From: Ruegeria lacuscaerulensis
Lineage (GTDB): Bacteria; Pseudomonadota; Alphaproteobacteria; Rhodobacterales; Rhodobacteraceae
Assembly (NCBI RefSeq): GCF_013031245.1
Contig: NZ_WPZL01000002.1
Span: forward strand, 62,001-126,000
Reading direction: 5' to 3'
Length of the DNA stretch: 64,000 bases
Shown here: in pieces, positions 1 through 9,084 of the stretch
Layout: each line of letters begins with the position of its first letter
Numbering within the stretch: the first letter of the stretch is position 1
The notes under the pieces: generated by a model
Databases searched by the model: none
Told to the model about the DNA's origin: nothing
Seen by the model: the letters and a program-made list of their open reading frames with translations, nothing else
Made by a program: the position numbers and the translations under genes

Positions 1-546
1 TTAGACAAAATTGGTCCCAAAGGTTGGTATCTGCAGGACGACGCATTGGATGCTGAAATTCGCGAACGGTTTTTGACCACCTGGGAAGCCGCGAATGAAG
101 GCAGATATTCGCTTTGGTTGACATATCCCAGCGGGGCTTTGGCCTACATCATCCTGATGGACCAGTTTCCACGCAACATGTTCCGCGGCAGCGCAAAAGC
201 CTTTTCGTCGGATCGTGCTGCATTGTCAGCTGCGAAATGTGCAGTGGACAAAGGCTGGGACCTGAAGATTGATGAGCCGGCACGGCAGTTCTTTTACTTG
301 CCGTTGATGCACTCGGAAAACCTGTGCGATCAGGAACGCTGTGTACGTCTGATGTGCCAGAACATGACTGACAGCGACCCAAGCAACCTGTTGCACGCAA
401 GGGCACATCGTGAGGTGATCCGCAAATTCGGCCGTTTCCCTTACCGGAACGAGGCCCTTTCGCGCCCGATGACCGAGCACGAAGCGGCATATGTCGACAT
501 GGGCGGGTACGGCACAACTGTCCGAGAGTTGCAGGCAGCCGGCTAG
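1..546 (+). CDS. DUF924 family protein (5' end outside window)
   Basis: The reading frame is open from the first base, so the gene starts before the window; the internal TTG at 46 is not a convincing start because the family sequence continues upstream (GPKGWY). The visible 181 residues carry the DUF924 hallmarks: a DQFPRNMFRG block after a hydrophobic stretch, the FFYLPLMHSE block, and a conserved C-terminal part with an HREVIRKFGRFPYRN motif. DUF924 proteins are soluble, alpha-helical and of unknown biochemical function. The stop codon overlaps the stop of the convergent downstream gene (sequence CTAG). Confidence 0.9.
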   Translation, partial: LDKIGPKGWYLQDDALDAEIRERFLTTWEAANEGRYSLWLTYPSGALAYIILMDQFPRNMFRGSAKAFSSDRAALSAAKCAVDKGWDLKIDEPARQFFYLPLMHSENLCDQERCVRLMCQNMTDSDPSNLLHARAHREVIRKFGRFPYRNEALSRPMTEHEAAYVDMGGYGTTVRELQAAG

Positions 547-977
547 GACGTCGGCTCACACCCACGAATGGCAATGACCCGGTCGGCGATTGCGTCGGCT
601 GAGGTTCCTATGGCTGTGTTTATCAAGGTTTCAGGGGCCTCGGTTATTTCTGCTATTCGGGCCTGAGAGGTCTGCATTTTTTCTTCAAGGGCGTTTAGCG
701 TGCTCAGAGTTTCCGAAATCCGCTGCTGAGTCGCACTGTCTACCCCAACGTCACCGGGCTGGACCGAGGCGAGTTCACTTCGCAGGGCAGCCAATTCACC
801 ACGAACGCCCTGAATTTCATCTCTTAGCGGTGCAACAATCTGGACTTTTTCGGAGAAGGCCGTGGTGATGCCTTCTACTTTCGATGCCAGTTTCCACCCC
901 AGAAACAAACATACGGCCACCAGAATAAGTGTGGCATTGAGCAGAGCAAGCAGCAAATCCTTAAGTGTTTTGGCCAT
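543..977 (-). CDS. Small membrane-anchored coiled-coil protein, unknown function
   Basis: 144 aa. One N-terminal membrane segment (about residues 8-30, rich in Leu/Ala/Val) is followed by roughly 90 residues with a heptad-like pattern and repeated Glu/Gln/Ser/Arg, suggesting a coiled coil projecting from the inner membrane. I do not recognise a family. The ATG at 977 is in frame with the membrane segment close to the start. It is convergent with the DUF924 gene and divergent from lpdA. Confidence 0.65.
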   Translation of the reverse strand: MAKTLKDLLLALLNATLILVAVCLFLGWKLASKVEGITTAFSEKVQIVAPLRDEIQGVRGELAALRSELASVQPGDVGVDSATQQRISETLSTLNALEEKMQTSQARIAEITEAPETLINTAIGTSADAIADRVIAIRGCEPTS

Positions 978-1142
978 GGTAAGCCTTTCGAATGATTTGT
1001 GTTTAGGAAAGAACGGGTGCGTCCGTCTTCTATGTTCTAGCCATTGATGAAAGCCCGGTATAGGCTGAAAACCACATGTATAGCTACAGTTGACCCTGCG
1101 TCGCTTTTGTCGCGGAGCGAGCCTGTTGATGCTGTGTGGGAT

Positions 1143-1162
1143 TTAGTTTAATGGTAAACTAA
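1143..1162. promoter_or_regulatory. Perfect palindrome upstream of lpdA (candidate operator)
   Basis: TTAGTTTA and TAAACTAA form an exact 8-bp inverted repeat around a 4-base spacer (ATGG). The dyad ends 31 bases before the lpdA ATG and lies in the 216-bp gap between divergent genes, where a repressor or activator site is expected. I cannot name the binding protein; it is not an FNR box (TTGAT-N4-ATCAA). There is no T-run after it, so it is unlikely to be a terminator. Confidence 0.5.
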
Positions 1163-1193
1163 TTTTTCAATCGACCTGTGCCGAGAGGGAAAC

Positions 1194-2588
1194 ATGGCTG
1201 CACAATCTTTTGACCTGATCGTAATTGGCGCCGGACCCGGCGGGTATGTAGCGGCCATTCGTGCGGCGCAGCTTGGCCTGAAAACGGCTGTTGTCGAGCG
1301 TGAGCATCTGGGCGGTATCTGTCTGAACTGGGGCTGTATTCCGACCAAGGCGTTGCTGCGCTCTTCCGAAGTGTTCCACCTGATGGAGCATGCCAAGGAT
1401 TTCGGTCTGAAGGCCGACAAGATCGGTTATGATCTGGACGCCGTAGTCAAACGCTCGCGCGGTGTGGCGGGACAGCTTTCCGGGGGCATCGGCCACCTTT
1501 TGAAGAAAAACAAAGTGACCGTGATAATGGGTGAGGCAACGATCCCGGCCAAGGGCAAGGTCACGGTCAAAACCGACAAAGGCACCGAAGAGCTGACCGC
1601 CAAGAACATCGTTCTGGCCACCGGCGCGCGGGCACGGGAGTTGCCGGGGCTGGAGGCCGACGGCGATCTCGTCTGGACCTACAAGCACGCATTGCTGCCG
1701 CCGCGGATGCCAAAGAAACTGCTGGTCATCGGATCGGGTGCGATCGGAATCGAATTCGCCAGTTTCTACAATACTTTGGGCGCGGATACGACCGTGGTCG
1801 AGGTGATGGACCGCGTGTTGCCGGTTGAAGACGCCGAGATTAGCGCTCTGGCCAAGAAGGCATTCACCAAGCAGGGCATGACCATCAAGGAAAAGGCGAT
1901 GGTCAAGCAGCTGGACCGCGCCAAGGGCAAGGTCACGGCGCATATCGAGAGCAACGGCAAGGTCGAGAAGCATGAATTCGACACCGTGATCTCGGCCGTT
2001 GGCATCGTCGGCAACGTCGAGAATCTGGGGCTGGAGGCTCTGGGTGTGAAGATCGACCGGACCCATGTTGTGACCGATGAATATTGCCGCACCGGTGTTG
2101 ATGGTCTCTACGCCATTGGCGATATCGCTGGTGCGCCGTGGCTGGCGCACAAGGCCAGCCATGAGGGCGTTATGGTTGCCGAGCTGATCGCAGGCCAACA
2201 CGCACACCCGGTAAAGCCCGAAAGCATTGCGGGCTGCACATACTGCCAGCCACAGGTTGCGTCTGTCGGGTACACCGAAGCGAAAGCCAAGGAACTGGGC
2301 TATGACATCAAAGTCGGCCGCTTCCCCTTTATCGGCAATGGCAAGGCGATTGCTCTGGGCGAGCCCGAGGGCCTCATCAAAACCGTATTCGACGCCAAGA
2401 CGGGTGAACTGTTGGGCGCTCACATGATCGGTGCCGAAGTGACCGAACTGATTCAGGGTTACATCGTTGGTCGCCAATTGGAAACCACGGAAGAGGACCT
2501 GATGAACACCGTCTTCCCGCACCCGACTCTGTCGGAGATGATGCACGAAAGCGTTTTGGACGCTTACGGCAAGGTCATTCACATGTGA
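1194..2588 (+). CDS. lpdA: Dihydrolipoyl dehydrogenase (E3 component)
   Basis: 464 aa, full length for the family. It reoxidises dihydrolipoamide of 2-oxoacid dehydrogenase complexes, passing electrons through a disulfide and FAD to NAD+. Seen: FAD-binding GAGPGG near residues 12-17, the redox-active CLNWGC with Cys43 and Cys48, a second GSGAIG dinucleotide-binding motif in the middle, and the C-terminal dimer-interface HPTLSE with His443 and Glu448. A purine-rich RBS (GAGAGGGA) precedes the ATG. No E1 or E2 gene is adjacent in the window, so which complex it serves cannot be told from context. Confidence 0.97.
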   Translation: MAAQSFDLIVIGAGPGGYVAAIRAAQLGLKTAVVEREHLGGICLNWGCIPTKALLRSSEVFHLMEHAKDFGLKADKIGYDLDAVVKRSRGVAGQLSGGIGHLLKKNKVTVIMGEATIPAKGKVTVKTDKGTEELTAKNIVLATGARARELPGLEADGDLVWTYKHALLPPRMPKKLLVIGSGAIGIEFASFYNTLGADTTVVEVMDRVLPVEDAEISALAKKAFTKQGMTIKEKAMVKQLDRAKGKVTAHIESNGKVEKHEFDTVISAVGIVGNVENLGLEALGVKIDRTHVVTDEYCRTGVDGLYAIGDIAGAPWLAHKASHEGVMVAELIAGQHAHPVKPESIAGCTYCQPQVASVGYTEAKAKELGYDIKVGRFPFIGNGKAIALGEPEGLIKTVFDAKTGELLGAHMIGAEVTELIQGYIVGRQLETTEEDLMNTVFPHPTLSEMMHESVLDAYGKVIHM

Positions 2589-2610
2589 TTTGGGGACTGA
2601 CCCCAATTTA

Positions 2611-2639
2611 AAAGGCACCGCCAGTCCGGCGGTGCCTTT
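2611..2639. terminator. Bidirectional rho-independent terminator between lpdA and M20 peptidase
   Basis: A perfect 12-bp stem (AAAGGCACCGCC paired with GGCGGTGCCTTT) encloses the loop AGTCC, with T-rich sequence on the plus side (TTTATTCTTT) and A/T sequence on the other. It sits in the 56-bp gap between two convergent stop codons and can serve both. Confidence 0.9.
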
Positions 2640-2644
2640 ATTCT

Positions 2645-4030
2645 TTAACGGCTCAGGGCGTCCAGAATGCGGGCCCAGGAGCGGATGCCTTTGTGAAAGC
2701 TCTTCACGTCGTATTTCTCGTTCGGTGAATGGATCGCGTCGTCGTCATTGGCAAAGCCGACCAGCATAGAGTCCAGTCCAAGCTCGGTGTTGAAATACCC
2801 AACGACGGGAATTGATCCGCCCATACCTGTGAATACAGCCTCGCGACCCCATTCGTCAGACAGCGCGCCGCGGGCAGCCTCGAATTCCGGGCGGTCCAGA
2901 TTCATGACCGAGGCGGGGGAGCCTTCCAGATCGTTATCCCACTCAACCTTTGCATCGGGCGACAGATGCTCTTCGACGTGCTTGCGAATCTTGTTGCGCA
3001 GAGCGTCCGGGTCCATGTCGCCGACCAGTCGGCAGGTGATTTTGCAGTGCGCCTGTGACGGGATCACCGTTTTCGAACCCGCACCATTGTAACCACCCCA
3101 GAGCCCGTTGACCTCCAGTGTCGGGCGCGCCCATTGCTGTTCAAGCGTGGAGTATCCCTTTTCACCATGCGGCTGCGTGTAGCCGACCGAGTTCAGGTAT
3201 TCGGCCTCATCAAACCCACAGTTTTCCCACTGGCGCAGCTGCTCGGTGGGAACTTCGTGGACGCCTTCGTAAAATCCGTCGACCGCGACTCGGCCGGTTT
3301 CGTCGTCGTAGAATGAAGCGACGATTTTCGACAGCTCCCGCAATGGGTTCAGGCCGGGGCCACCATAATGACCAGAATGCAGGTCAATGCGGGGGCCGAT
3401 GATGGTGAACTCGTCCTTGAGCATACCGCGCAACTGCGATGCAATCGAGGGCACACCGCGTGACACCATCGAGGTATCGCACACCAGTGCCAGATCGGCT
3501 TTCAGCTCGGCTGCGTTCTCGCGCAGGAACGGGACCAGAGAAGGAGAGCCCGATTCCTCTTCGCCTTCAAAGAAAAAAGTGATGCGGCAGGGCAGGGTGC
3601 CGTGAACGGCCTTCCATGCGCGGCAGGCCTCGACAAAGGTCATGAGTTGGCCTTTATCATCCGACGATCCGCGACCGCGGATAACAGGGCCGTTGTCGGT
3701 TTCCTCAATGGCCGGGTCGAACGGATCGCGAGTCCACAGCTCCAACGGATCGACCGGTTGCACATCATAATGCCCGTAGAACAAAACATGGGGCGCGTCG
3801 GTGTCTTCTCCGATATGCCCGACAACCATTGGATGTCCTGTGGTTTCGCGTTTTTCGGCGGCAATACCAATGCTTTGCAAGTCGGTGACCAGCCAATCCG
3901 CGGCCTGACTGACCTGTTTGTCGTAAGCCGGGTCCGTCGAAATGGATGGAATGCGCAGCAGTTCCATCAGGCGGTCGATTGAGGTTCGCAAATCAGCGTC
4001 GATGCGGTTCAGAACGGCGTCCAGTGACAT
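2645..4030 (-). CDS. M20 family metallo-dipeptidase
   Basis: 461 aa from the ATG at 4030, which has a clear AGGAGA RBS; an upstream in-frame ATG (4075) has none. M20 zinc peptidases cleave dipeptides or acylated amino acids using two metal ions. Seen: HYDVQP (His87, Asp89 metal ligands), GRGSSDDKGQ with the bridging Asp, and FEGEEESGSP with the catalytic/ligand Glu pair, then a dimerisation (lid) domain and a late conserved His near HSPNE. It resembles the CNDP/DapE-like 'dipeptidase' subgroup of about 460 aa. The substrate cannot be assigned. Confidence 0.9.
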   Translation of the reverse strand: MSLDAVLNRIDADLRTSIDRLMELLRIPSISTDPAYDKQVSQAADWLVTDLQSIGIAAEKRETTGHPMVVGHIGEDTDAPHVLFYGHYDVQPVDPLELWTRDPFDPAIEETDNGPVIRGRGSSDDKGQLMTFVEACRAWKAVHGTLPCRITFFFEGEEESGSPSLVPFLRENAAELKADLALVCDTSMVSRGVPSIASQLRGMLKDEFTIIGPRIDLHSGHYGGPGLNPLRELSKIVASFYDDETGRVAVDGFYEGVHEVPTEQLRQWENCGFDEAEYLNSVGYTQPHGEKGYSTLEQQWARPTLEVNGLWGGYNGAGSKTVIPSQAHCKITCRLVGDMDPDALRNKIRKHVEEHLSPDAKVEWDNDLEGSPASVMNLDRPEFEAARGALSDEWGREAVFTGMGGSIPVVGYFNTELGLDSMLVGFANDDDAIHSPNEKYDVKSFHKGIRSWARILDALSR

Positions 4031-4210
4031 GGTGTTCTCCTGCTTTTGGATTTGGGCGAACCCTATCAGCGCCACCGGCGCCGTCTAGTGCGCTTGGCCG
4101 GGAATATGGTATAATATCGGAAACCTGCCGGGTGGCAGGGCGGCCCCTGCGTCGTTTCCTCGCGTCTTATGGCCGTAACTTTACTTGTCGATGCCGTTAC
4201 AAGCCGATAT

Positions 4211-4224
4211 TTGATGCAAATCAA
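4211..4224. promoter_or_regulatory. FNR/FnrL binding box upstream of hemA
   Basis: TTGAT-GCAA-ATCAA is a perfect match to the FNR/FnrL consensus. A -10-like TATAGC at 4246-4251 would put the transcription start near 4258, with the box centred about 40 bases upstream, the standard position for FNR-type activation. The gene-free stretch 4031-4359 holds this box, the presumed hemA promoter and leader, and nothing else that I recognise. FnrL activation of hemA at low oxygen is established in Rhodobacter sphaeroides; here it is inferred from the site. Confidence 0.85.
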
Positions 4225-4359
4225 TTATGTGATCCCTTTGTCGTATATAGCTTAACGTAACAAGGGAATACGCTGGCGCCAGTTCGGATTCGTCCGGCAA
4301 TGCGTTGGGAAGGTCGTCCGGCAGATGAAGGCATATGTCGGGCAGGTAAGGAGATACCG

Positions 4360-5583
4360 GTGGACTATACTGCTCAGCTCGATACAGCGATTGCCAGGCT
4401 GCATGACGAAGGACGCTACCGGACCTTCATCGATATCGAACGCCGTAACGGCCATTTCCCGCACGCGGTCAGAACGCTGCCCGACGGATCGCAGCAGAAT
4501 ATCACTGTGTGGTGCGGTAACGATTACCTGGGCATGGGCCAGAACCCGGTTGTTCTGAACGCCATGCACGAGGCTGTTGATGCGGCAGGGGCCGGTTCGG
4601 GAGGCACCCGCAACATCTCGGGCACCACTGTTTACCACAAACGTCTTGAGGCAGAACTGGCCGATTTGCACGGCAAAGAGGCGGCGCTGCTGTTCACCAG
4701 CGCCTATATCGCCAACGATGCCACCCTGAGCACTCTGCCGAAACTTTTCCCCGGTCTGATCATTTACTCCGATGCGTTGAACCATGCCTCGATGATCGAG
4801 GGCGTGCGCCGCAATGGCGGTGCCAAGCGCATCTTCCGCCATAACGATGTCGCCCACCTGCGCGAACTGCTTGAGGCTGATGATCCGAAAGCGCCCAAGC
4901 TGATCGCCTTTGAGTCGGTGTATTCGATGGACGGGGATTTCGGCCCCATCGAAGAGATTTGCGATCTGGCCGACGAATTCGGTGCCCTGACCTATATCGA
5001 TGAGGTCCACGCGGTTGGCATGTACGGCCCGCGGGGCGGCGGAGTGACTGAGCGGGATCGACTGGCGCACCGTATCGACATCATCAACGGCACGCTTGCC
5101 AAGGCTTTTGGCGTGATGGGTGGCTATATCGCGGCCAGCGCCAAAATGTGTGACGCCGTAAGGTCTTATGCGCCAGGCTTCATCTTCACGACCTCGTTGC
5201 CGCCTGCGGTTGCGGCAGGTGCGGCTGCGTCGGTTGCCTATCTCAAGACTGCGCCGGAACTGCGCGAACAGCACCAGACTCAGGCCAAAATCCTCAAGCT
5301 GCGGCTCAAAGGTCTGGGCTTGCCGCTGATCGACCACGGCAGCCATATCGTGCCGGTGATCGTGGGCAACCCGGTACACACCAAAATCCTCAGCGACAGG
5401 CTGCTGGATGACCACGGCATCTATGTGCAGCCGATCAATTTCCCGACTGTCCCCCGCGGAACCGAGCGTTTGCGGTTCACGCCGTCACCGGTCCACGGCC
5501 CTGACGAAATGAACCGTCTGGTGCAAGCAATGGACGAACTTTGGTCACATTGTGCGCTAAATCGCGCCGAACTTGCAGGTTAA
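4360..5583 (+). CDS. hemA: 5-aminolevulinate synthase
   Basis: 407 aa from a GTG at 4360, chosen because AAGGAG lies at 4348-4353 and the family begins with a (V/M)DYTA-like sequence; the in-frame ATG at 4300 would add 20 unconserved residues. The enzyme condenses glycine with succinyl-CoA to 5-aminolevulinate, the first step of tetrapyrrole synthesis by the Shemin route. Seen: the PLP lysine in [11 protein letters not shown], which is Lys248, the same number as in the R. capsulatus enzyme; GGTRNISGT substrate motif; SVYSMDGD and DEVHAVG. Regulation by oxygen is suggested by the upstream FNR box. Confidence 0.97.
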   Translation: MDYTAQLDTAIARLHDEGRYRTFIDIERRNGHFPHAVRTLPDGSQQNITVWCGNDYLGMGQNPVVLNAMHEAVDAAGAGSGGTRNISGTTVYHKRLEAELADLHGKEAALLFTSAYIANDATLSTLPKLFPGLIIYSDALNHASMIEGVRRNGGAKRIFRHNDVAHLRELLEADDPKAPKLIAFESVYSMDGDFGPIEEICDLADEFGALTYIDEVHAVGMYGPRGGGVTERDRLAHRIDIINGTLAKAFGVMGGYIAASAKMCDAVRSYAPGFIFTTSLPPAVAAGAAASVAYLKTAPELREQHQTQAKILKLRLKGLGLPLIDHGSHIVPVIVGNPVHTKILSDRLLDDHGIYVQPINFPTVPRGTERLRFTPSPVHGPDEMNRLVQAMDELWSHCALNRAELAG

Positions 5584-5711
5584 CCTCACGCTAAAGTGTG
5601 CAACGCGTTTGTCGCATGTTAAGCTTACGCTAATAAAATTTACGGACGAATCGTCAAAGGGATGATTCGCCGTTAGCGTGAAACACGCACAGGCAGAATG
5701 GGGCAGCAGGG

Positions 5712-6923
5712 ATGATTGGGCGCAGATCTCAGCGCGATTCCGAAGACGACACCGACGTCAGGCCAAAAGGCTATGACGATTATGAGGTGCGGCTTGGCGA
5801 TATGATGCGCGGCGAACGCGCAACGATGGGCAAGTCTCTTCTGGATGTTCAACGAGAACTACGGATCAAAGCCAACTACATCGCTGCCATAGAAGACGCC
5901 GATCCTGAAGCATTCGACACGCCCGGCTTCATCGCCGGGTATGTGCGTTCTTATGCCCGGTATCTGGGGATGAACCCGGATGAAACCTTTGCGGCCTTCT
6001 GCAAGGAAAGCGGGTTCGAGGTTGCGCACGGCATGTCGGCCGAGGCATCGGTCGTTCGTAAACCCTCAGGAGGCTTGCCTGCGCGTGGCCCGATGGGGCG
6101 GGACCCCTTTATGTCCCCCAACACGCCATACGTTCCGGGCAGGGAATCTCTGGTCAGCCAGATTGAGCCTCGTGCAATCGGATCTTCACTGGTTCTGGTG
6201 GCCGTCATTTGCGGCATTGGCTACGGCGGCTGGGCGGTTCTGAACAAGATTCAGCAGGTGCAGGTCAGCCCGGTCGAGCAAGCTCCCGTTGTTCTGTCCG
6301 ATCTCGATCCACTGGATGCTGCGCGCGCGCCCGAGAGCAACGACGTCGCAGTCGTCGAAGCACCCAGCGCCGAGGCATTGGACCGGCTTTATCGCCCGCA
6401 GGCGCTGGACGTTCCGGTTCTGGTGGCACGCGACGCGCCAATATCGACACTGGATCCGCGCACTGTCGGCACTTTCCTTCCACAGGAATTGCCCGAGGTC
6501 GAGATCGCCGAAGTCCACACCGTCGAGCGCCCGACCTTGCCGCAGGTGGTCGAACAGATTGATACGACATTGAAGATCGTCGCCGTTGATCCCGCGTGGA
6601 TGCGCGTCACCGCTGCCGATGGCAGTGTGATCTTTGAAGGCACTCTGGGCACGGTAGAGCAGGGCAGCGTTTTCGAAGTGCCACTGACCGAAGAACCGCC
6701 GCAGTTGCGCGCAGGCGCGTCGGGTTCGGTTTATTTCTCGATGAACGGTGAGCATTATGGTCCCGCTGGCGCGCCGGGGACTGTGGCCAAAGGGGTTGTC
6801 TTGTCCAAGGACGCCGTATCCGAGACCTATGCGGTTGCTGATCTTGAGGCGGAACAAAACAGCGCCCTCAAACAATTGGTGGTCGAACTTCAGGCCGAGG
6901 TCGACGAAGCACCGGCTGAGTGA
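5712..6923 (+). CDS. RodZ-like helix-turn-helix membrane protein
   Basis: 403 aa. An N-terminal Cro/CI-type helix-turn-helix (about residues 28-95, including RELRIKANYIAAIE and PGFIAGYVRSYARYLG) is followed by a linker, one membrane segment near 158-178 (LVLVAVICGIGYGGW), a Pro/Glu-rich periplasmic linker and a C-terminal DUF4115-type beta domain (about 285-365, LKIVAVDPAWMRV). This is the architecture of RodZ, which links MreB to the elongasome, and of the HTH_25/DUF4115 proteins common in Rhodobacterales. In alphaproteobacteria it often precedes ispG, as here (72-bp gap). A role in cell shape is inferred from the family. Confidence 0.85.
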   Translation: MIGRRSQRDSEDDTDVRPKGYDDYEVRLGDMMRGERATMGKSLLDVQRELRIKANYIAAIEDADPEAFDTPGFIAGYVRSYARYLGMNPDETFAAFCKESGFEVAHGMSAEASVVRKPSGGLPARGPMGRDPFMSPNTPYVPGRESLVSQIEPRAIGSSLVLVAVICGIGYGGWAVLNKIQQVQVSPVEQAPVVLSDLDPLDAARAPESNDVAVVEAPSAEALDRLYRPQALDVPVLVARDAPISTLDPRTVGTFLPQELPEVEIAEVHTVERPTLPQVVEQIDTTLKIVAVDPAWMRVTAADGSVIFEGTLGTVEQGSVFEVPLTEEPPQLRAGASGSVYFSMNGEHYGPAGAPGTVAKGVVLSKDAVSETYAVADLEAEQNSALKQLVVELQAEVDEAPAE

Positions 6924-6994
6924 TCTAGCCATTGCGGTGCCCTGACAGGCGGACTATTTAAAGACCCAACTCAGGTTGTCTTGGACCCGCCCTC

Positions 6995-8116
6995 ATGTCG
7001 CTCAATCACGTACGCCCGTGGCGCAATATCTACCGCCGCAAATCCCGTCAGATCATGGTCGGGGATGTTGCTGTCGGGGGTGACGCGCCGATCGCCGTTC
7101 AGACAATGACCAACACTCTGACAACGGATGTTGCGGCAACTGTCGCACAGGTCCAGGCCGCCGCCGAGGCCGGCGCGGATATCGTGCGGGTTTCCGTCCC
7201 GGACGAGGCGTCGTCGAAAGCTTTGAAAGAGATCGTGCGGGAAAGCCCTGTGCCCATCATCGCCGATATCCATTTCCACTATCGCCGCGGTATCGAAGCC
7301 GCCGAGGCTGGTGCAGCCTGTCTGCGGATCAATCCCGGCAATATTGGCGATGAGAATCGGGTGAAAGAGGTCATCAAGGCTGCCCGCGACCACAACTGCT
7401 CGATCCGGATCGGCGTGAACGCGGGCAGTCTGGAAAAGCACCTGCTAGAGAAATATGGCGAGCCATGTCCCGAGGCGATGGTCGAAAGCGGATTGGAGCA
7501 TATCCGTATCCTGCAGGACAACGATTTCCACGAATTCAAGATCAGCGTAAAGGCCAGCGACGTTTTCCTGTCCGCCGCCGCCTATCAGGGCATCGCCGAG
7601 GCCACGGACGCCCCCATCCATCTGGGCATCACCGAGGCCGGAGGGCTGGTCTCCGGCACCATCAAGTCGGCCATCGGGCTGGGCAATCTGTTGTGGATGG
7701 GCATCGGCGACACGATCCGCGTCAGCCTGTCCGCCGACCCGGTCGAAGAGGTCAAGGTTGGCTATGAGATCCTGAAATCTCTGGGCCTGCGCCATCGCGG
7801 CGTGAACATCATCTCATGCCCGTCCTGCGCACGGCAGGGGTTCGACGTGATCAAAACGGTCGAGGCTTTGGAAATGCGGCTGGAGCACATCAAGACCCCG
7901 ATGAGCCTGTCGATCATTGGCTGCGTCGTGAACGGGCCGGGCGAGGCGCTGATGACCGATGTCGGCTTTACCGGTGGCGGTGCCGGATCGGGCATGGTCT
8001 ATCTGGCGGGTAAGGCCAGTCACAAAATGTCCAACGATCAGATGATCGACCACATCGTTGAAGAGGTCGAGAAAAAGGCGGCTGAGCTGGATGCGGCTCA
8101 GGAAGCCGCCGAATAG
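6995..8116 (+). CDS. ispG: 4-hydroxy-3-methylbut-2-en-1-yl diphosphate synthase (flavodoxin)
   Basis: 373 aa. IspG (GcpE) converts MEcPP to HMBPP, the penultimate step of the non-mevalonate isoprenoid pathway, using a [4Fe-4S] cluster. Seen: an N-terminal TIM-barrel part ([23 protein letters not shown]) and a C-terminal reductase-like domain whose cluster cysteines lie in SCPSCARQ and [11 protein letters not shown]. The short two-domain form is the usual bacterial type. It probably shares a transcript with the RodZ-like gene upstream. Confidence 0.97.
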   Translation: MSLNHVRPWRNIYRRKSRQIMVGDVAVGGDAPIAVQTMTNTLTTDVAATVAQVQAAAEAGADIVRVSVPDEASSKALKEIVRESPVPIIADIHFHYRRGIEAAEAGAACLRINPGNIGDENRVKEVIKAARDHNCSIRIGVNAGSLEKHLLEKYGEPCPEAMVESGLEHIRILQDNDFHEFKISVKASDVFLSAAAYQGIAEATDAPIHLGITEAGGLVSGTIKSAIGLGNLLWMGIGDTIRVSLSADPVEEVKVGYEILKSLGLRHRGVNIISCPSCARQGFDVIKTVEALEMRLEHIKTPMSLSIIGCVVNGPGEALMTDVGFTGGGAGSGMVYLAGKASHKMSNDQMIDHIVEEVEKKAAELDAAQEAAE

Positions 8117-8226
8117 GGACAGCACGCTCCCGAAAACATACCCTGTTTCAATGCGATAGCCCCGTATTTGTCAAACTTGTGCCTCAATCCCTCTCCACAA
8201 CACGCTAAAGTTGTCTGAAGAGTGTT

Positions 8227-8400
8227 ATGATTTCGCTTAGACGGCGCCTGTACCGTGAAAGGCGCAGATTTGTGGTCGTCGCGTTGATGATGCTTGTTGC
8301 TGGGCTTATCGCGGGTATGAACGACGACCGAGTTGTGTACGGTATACCCTTTCAGTTGGCGTACGGAGCAGCTTTCCTTTTGCTCTTGACGCTGTTTTAA
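8227..8400 (+). CDS. 57-aa membrane peptide coupled to the next gene
   Basis: A short reading frame encoding 57 residues: a very basic N-terminus (six Arg in the first 14 residues, including RRRLYRERRR), a first membrane segment (about 15-30) and a second (about 44-57) ending the protein. Its TAA overlaps the ATG of the next gene (TAATG), the arrangement of translational coupling. No family recognised. The basic N-terminus followed by a hydrophobic stretch predicts an N-in topology. The RBS is weak, so the start is moderately certain. Confidence 0.6.
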   Translation: MISLRRRLYRERRRFVVVALMMLVAGLIAGMNDDRVVYGIPFQLAYGAAFLLLLTLF

Positions 8401-9053
8401 TGACCATCGCACTATTATTCCCAACCATCCGCACAGCAACAGAATCCGTGGCATTTTCGTTACCGATTATCTGCATTTACTTGGCAGTAGGAAAATCTGG
8501 CAGTAACTTTTCCGAATTTTTCTTTGTCGTCGTCGCTATGATGTTCTGTCAGTTGACGTTCTCTGTCTATGGGGGCGGTTGGCTGGATCGGTTTCTTCCG
8601 GTTCGCAAAAAGACGTTTCACAGTAACGTCAGAACACGTCTGACGCCCGACGAGCTTTGGCCATTCCTAGTCGTGACACCCGATACGGTCGACGCCTACG
8701 GAGACGAAAACACGGTGTCGATTGAGTGGGTCAAGCCGGGCGAAAGCTTTGTCGAGATATCGCAGATTGATGACCTGACTCGCGTAGAAGAGTTGCAGAC
8801 CATAGAACAGTTCGAACCTGACGCGCAATTTGGAGTGCGATTTAAGGCGCTGTCCGCCAAGGAAGGCACGATCGGTTCCAGCGGAACTATGGAGCGGAAG
8901 TTCACAGAAACACCTTACGGAACTGATCTGCGAACCACGCGCAGCTTTGATCAAATGTCGCCAACAGCCAGTTTTCGAATGTGGTTGGATGATGGTTTTG
9001 CCCGGTTTGACGACAAATACGTTCTCAGAGCCGAAAAAATGTCAGGGTTATAA
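8400..9053 (+). CDS. Membrane-anchored protein of unknown function, possible SRPBCC-like domain
   Basis: 217 aa. Two membrane segments lie within the first about 65 residues (around 16-31 and 41-62); the remaining 150 residues are soluble. The soluble part begins TRLTPDELWPFL and has alternating beta-type segments and a long C-terminal helix-like end, reminiscent of a START/SRPBCC fold, but I cannot confirm this. Codon use looks less GC-rich than the neighbours. The start ATG overlaps the stop of the 57-aa peptide, so the two are probably made together and may act as a pair. Function unknown. Confidence 0.75.
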   Translation: MTIALLFPTIRTATESVAFSLPIICIYLAVGKSGSNFSEFFFVVVAMMFCQLTFSVYGGGWLDRFLPVRKKTFHSNVRTRLTPDELWPFLVVTPDTVDAYGDENTVSIEWVKPGESFVEISQIDDLTRVEELQTIEQFEPDAQFGVRFKALSAKEGTIGSSGTMERKFTETPYGTDLRTTRSFDQMSPTASFRMWLDDGFARFDDKYVLRAEKMSGL

Positions 9054-9084
9054 TGGGAAGGGGCGGATAACCCGCCCCGAACCT

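Noticed and set aside
1167-2618. 483-aa frame on the minus strand opposite lpdA
   Set aside because: It exactly mirrors a certain gene, has no RBS or domain, and long antisense frames are common in GC-rich DNA.
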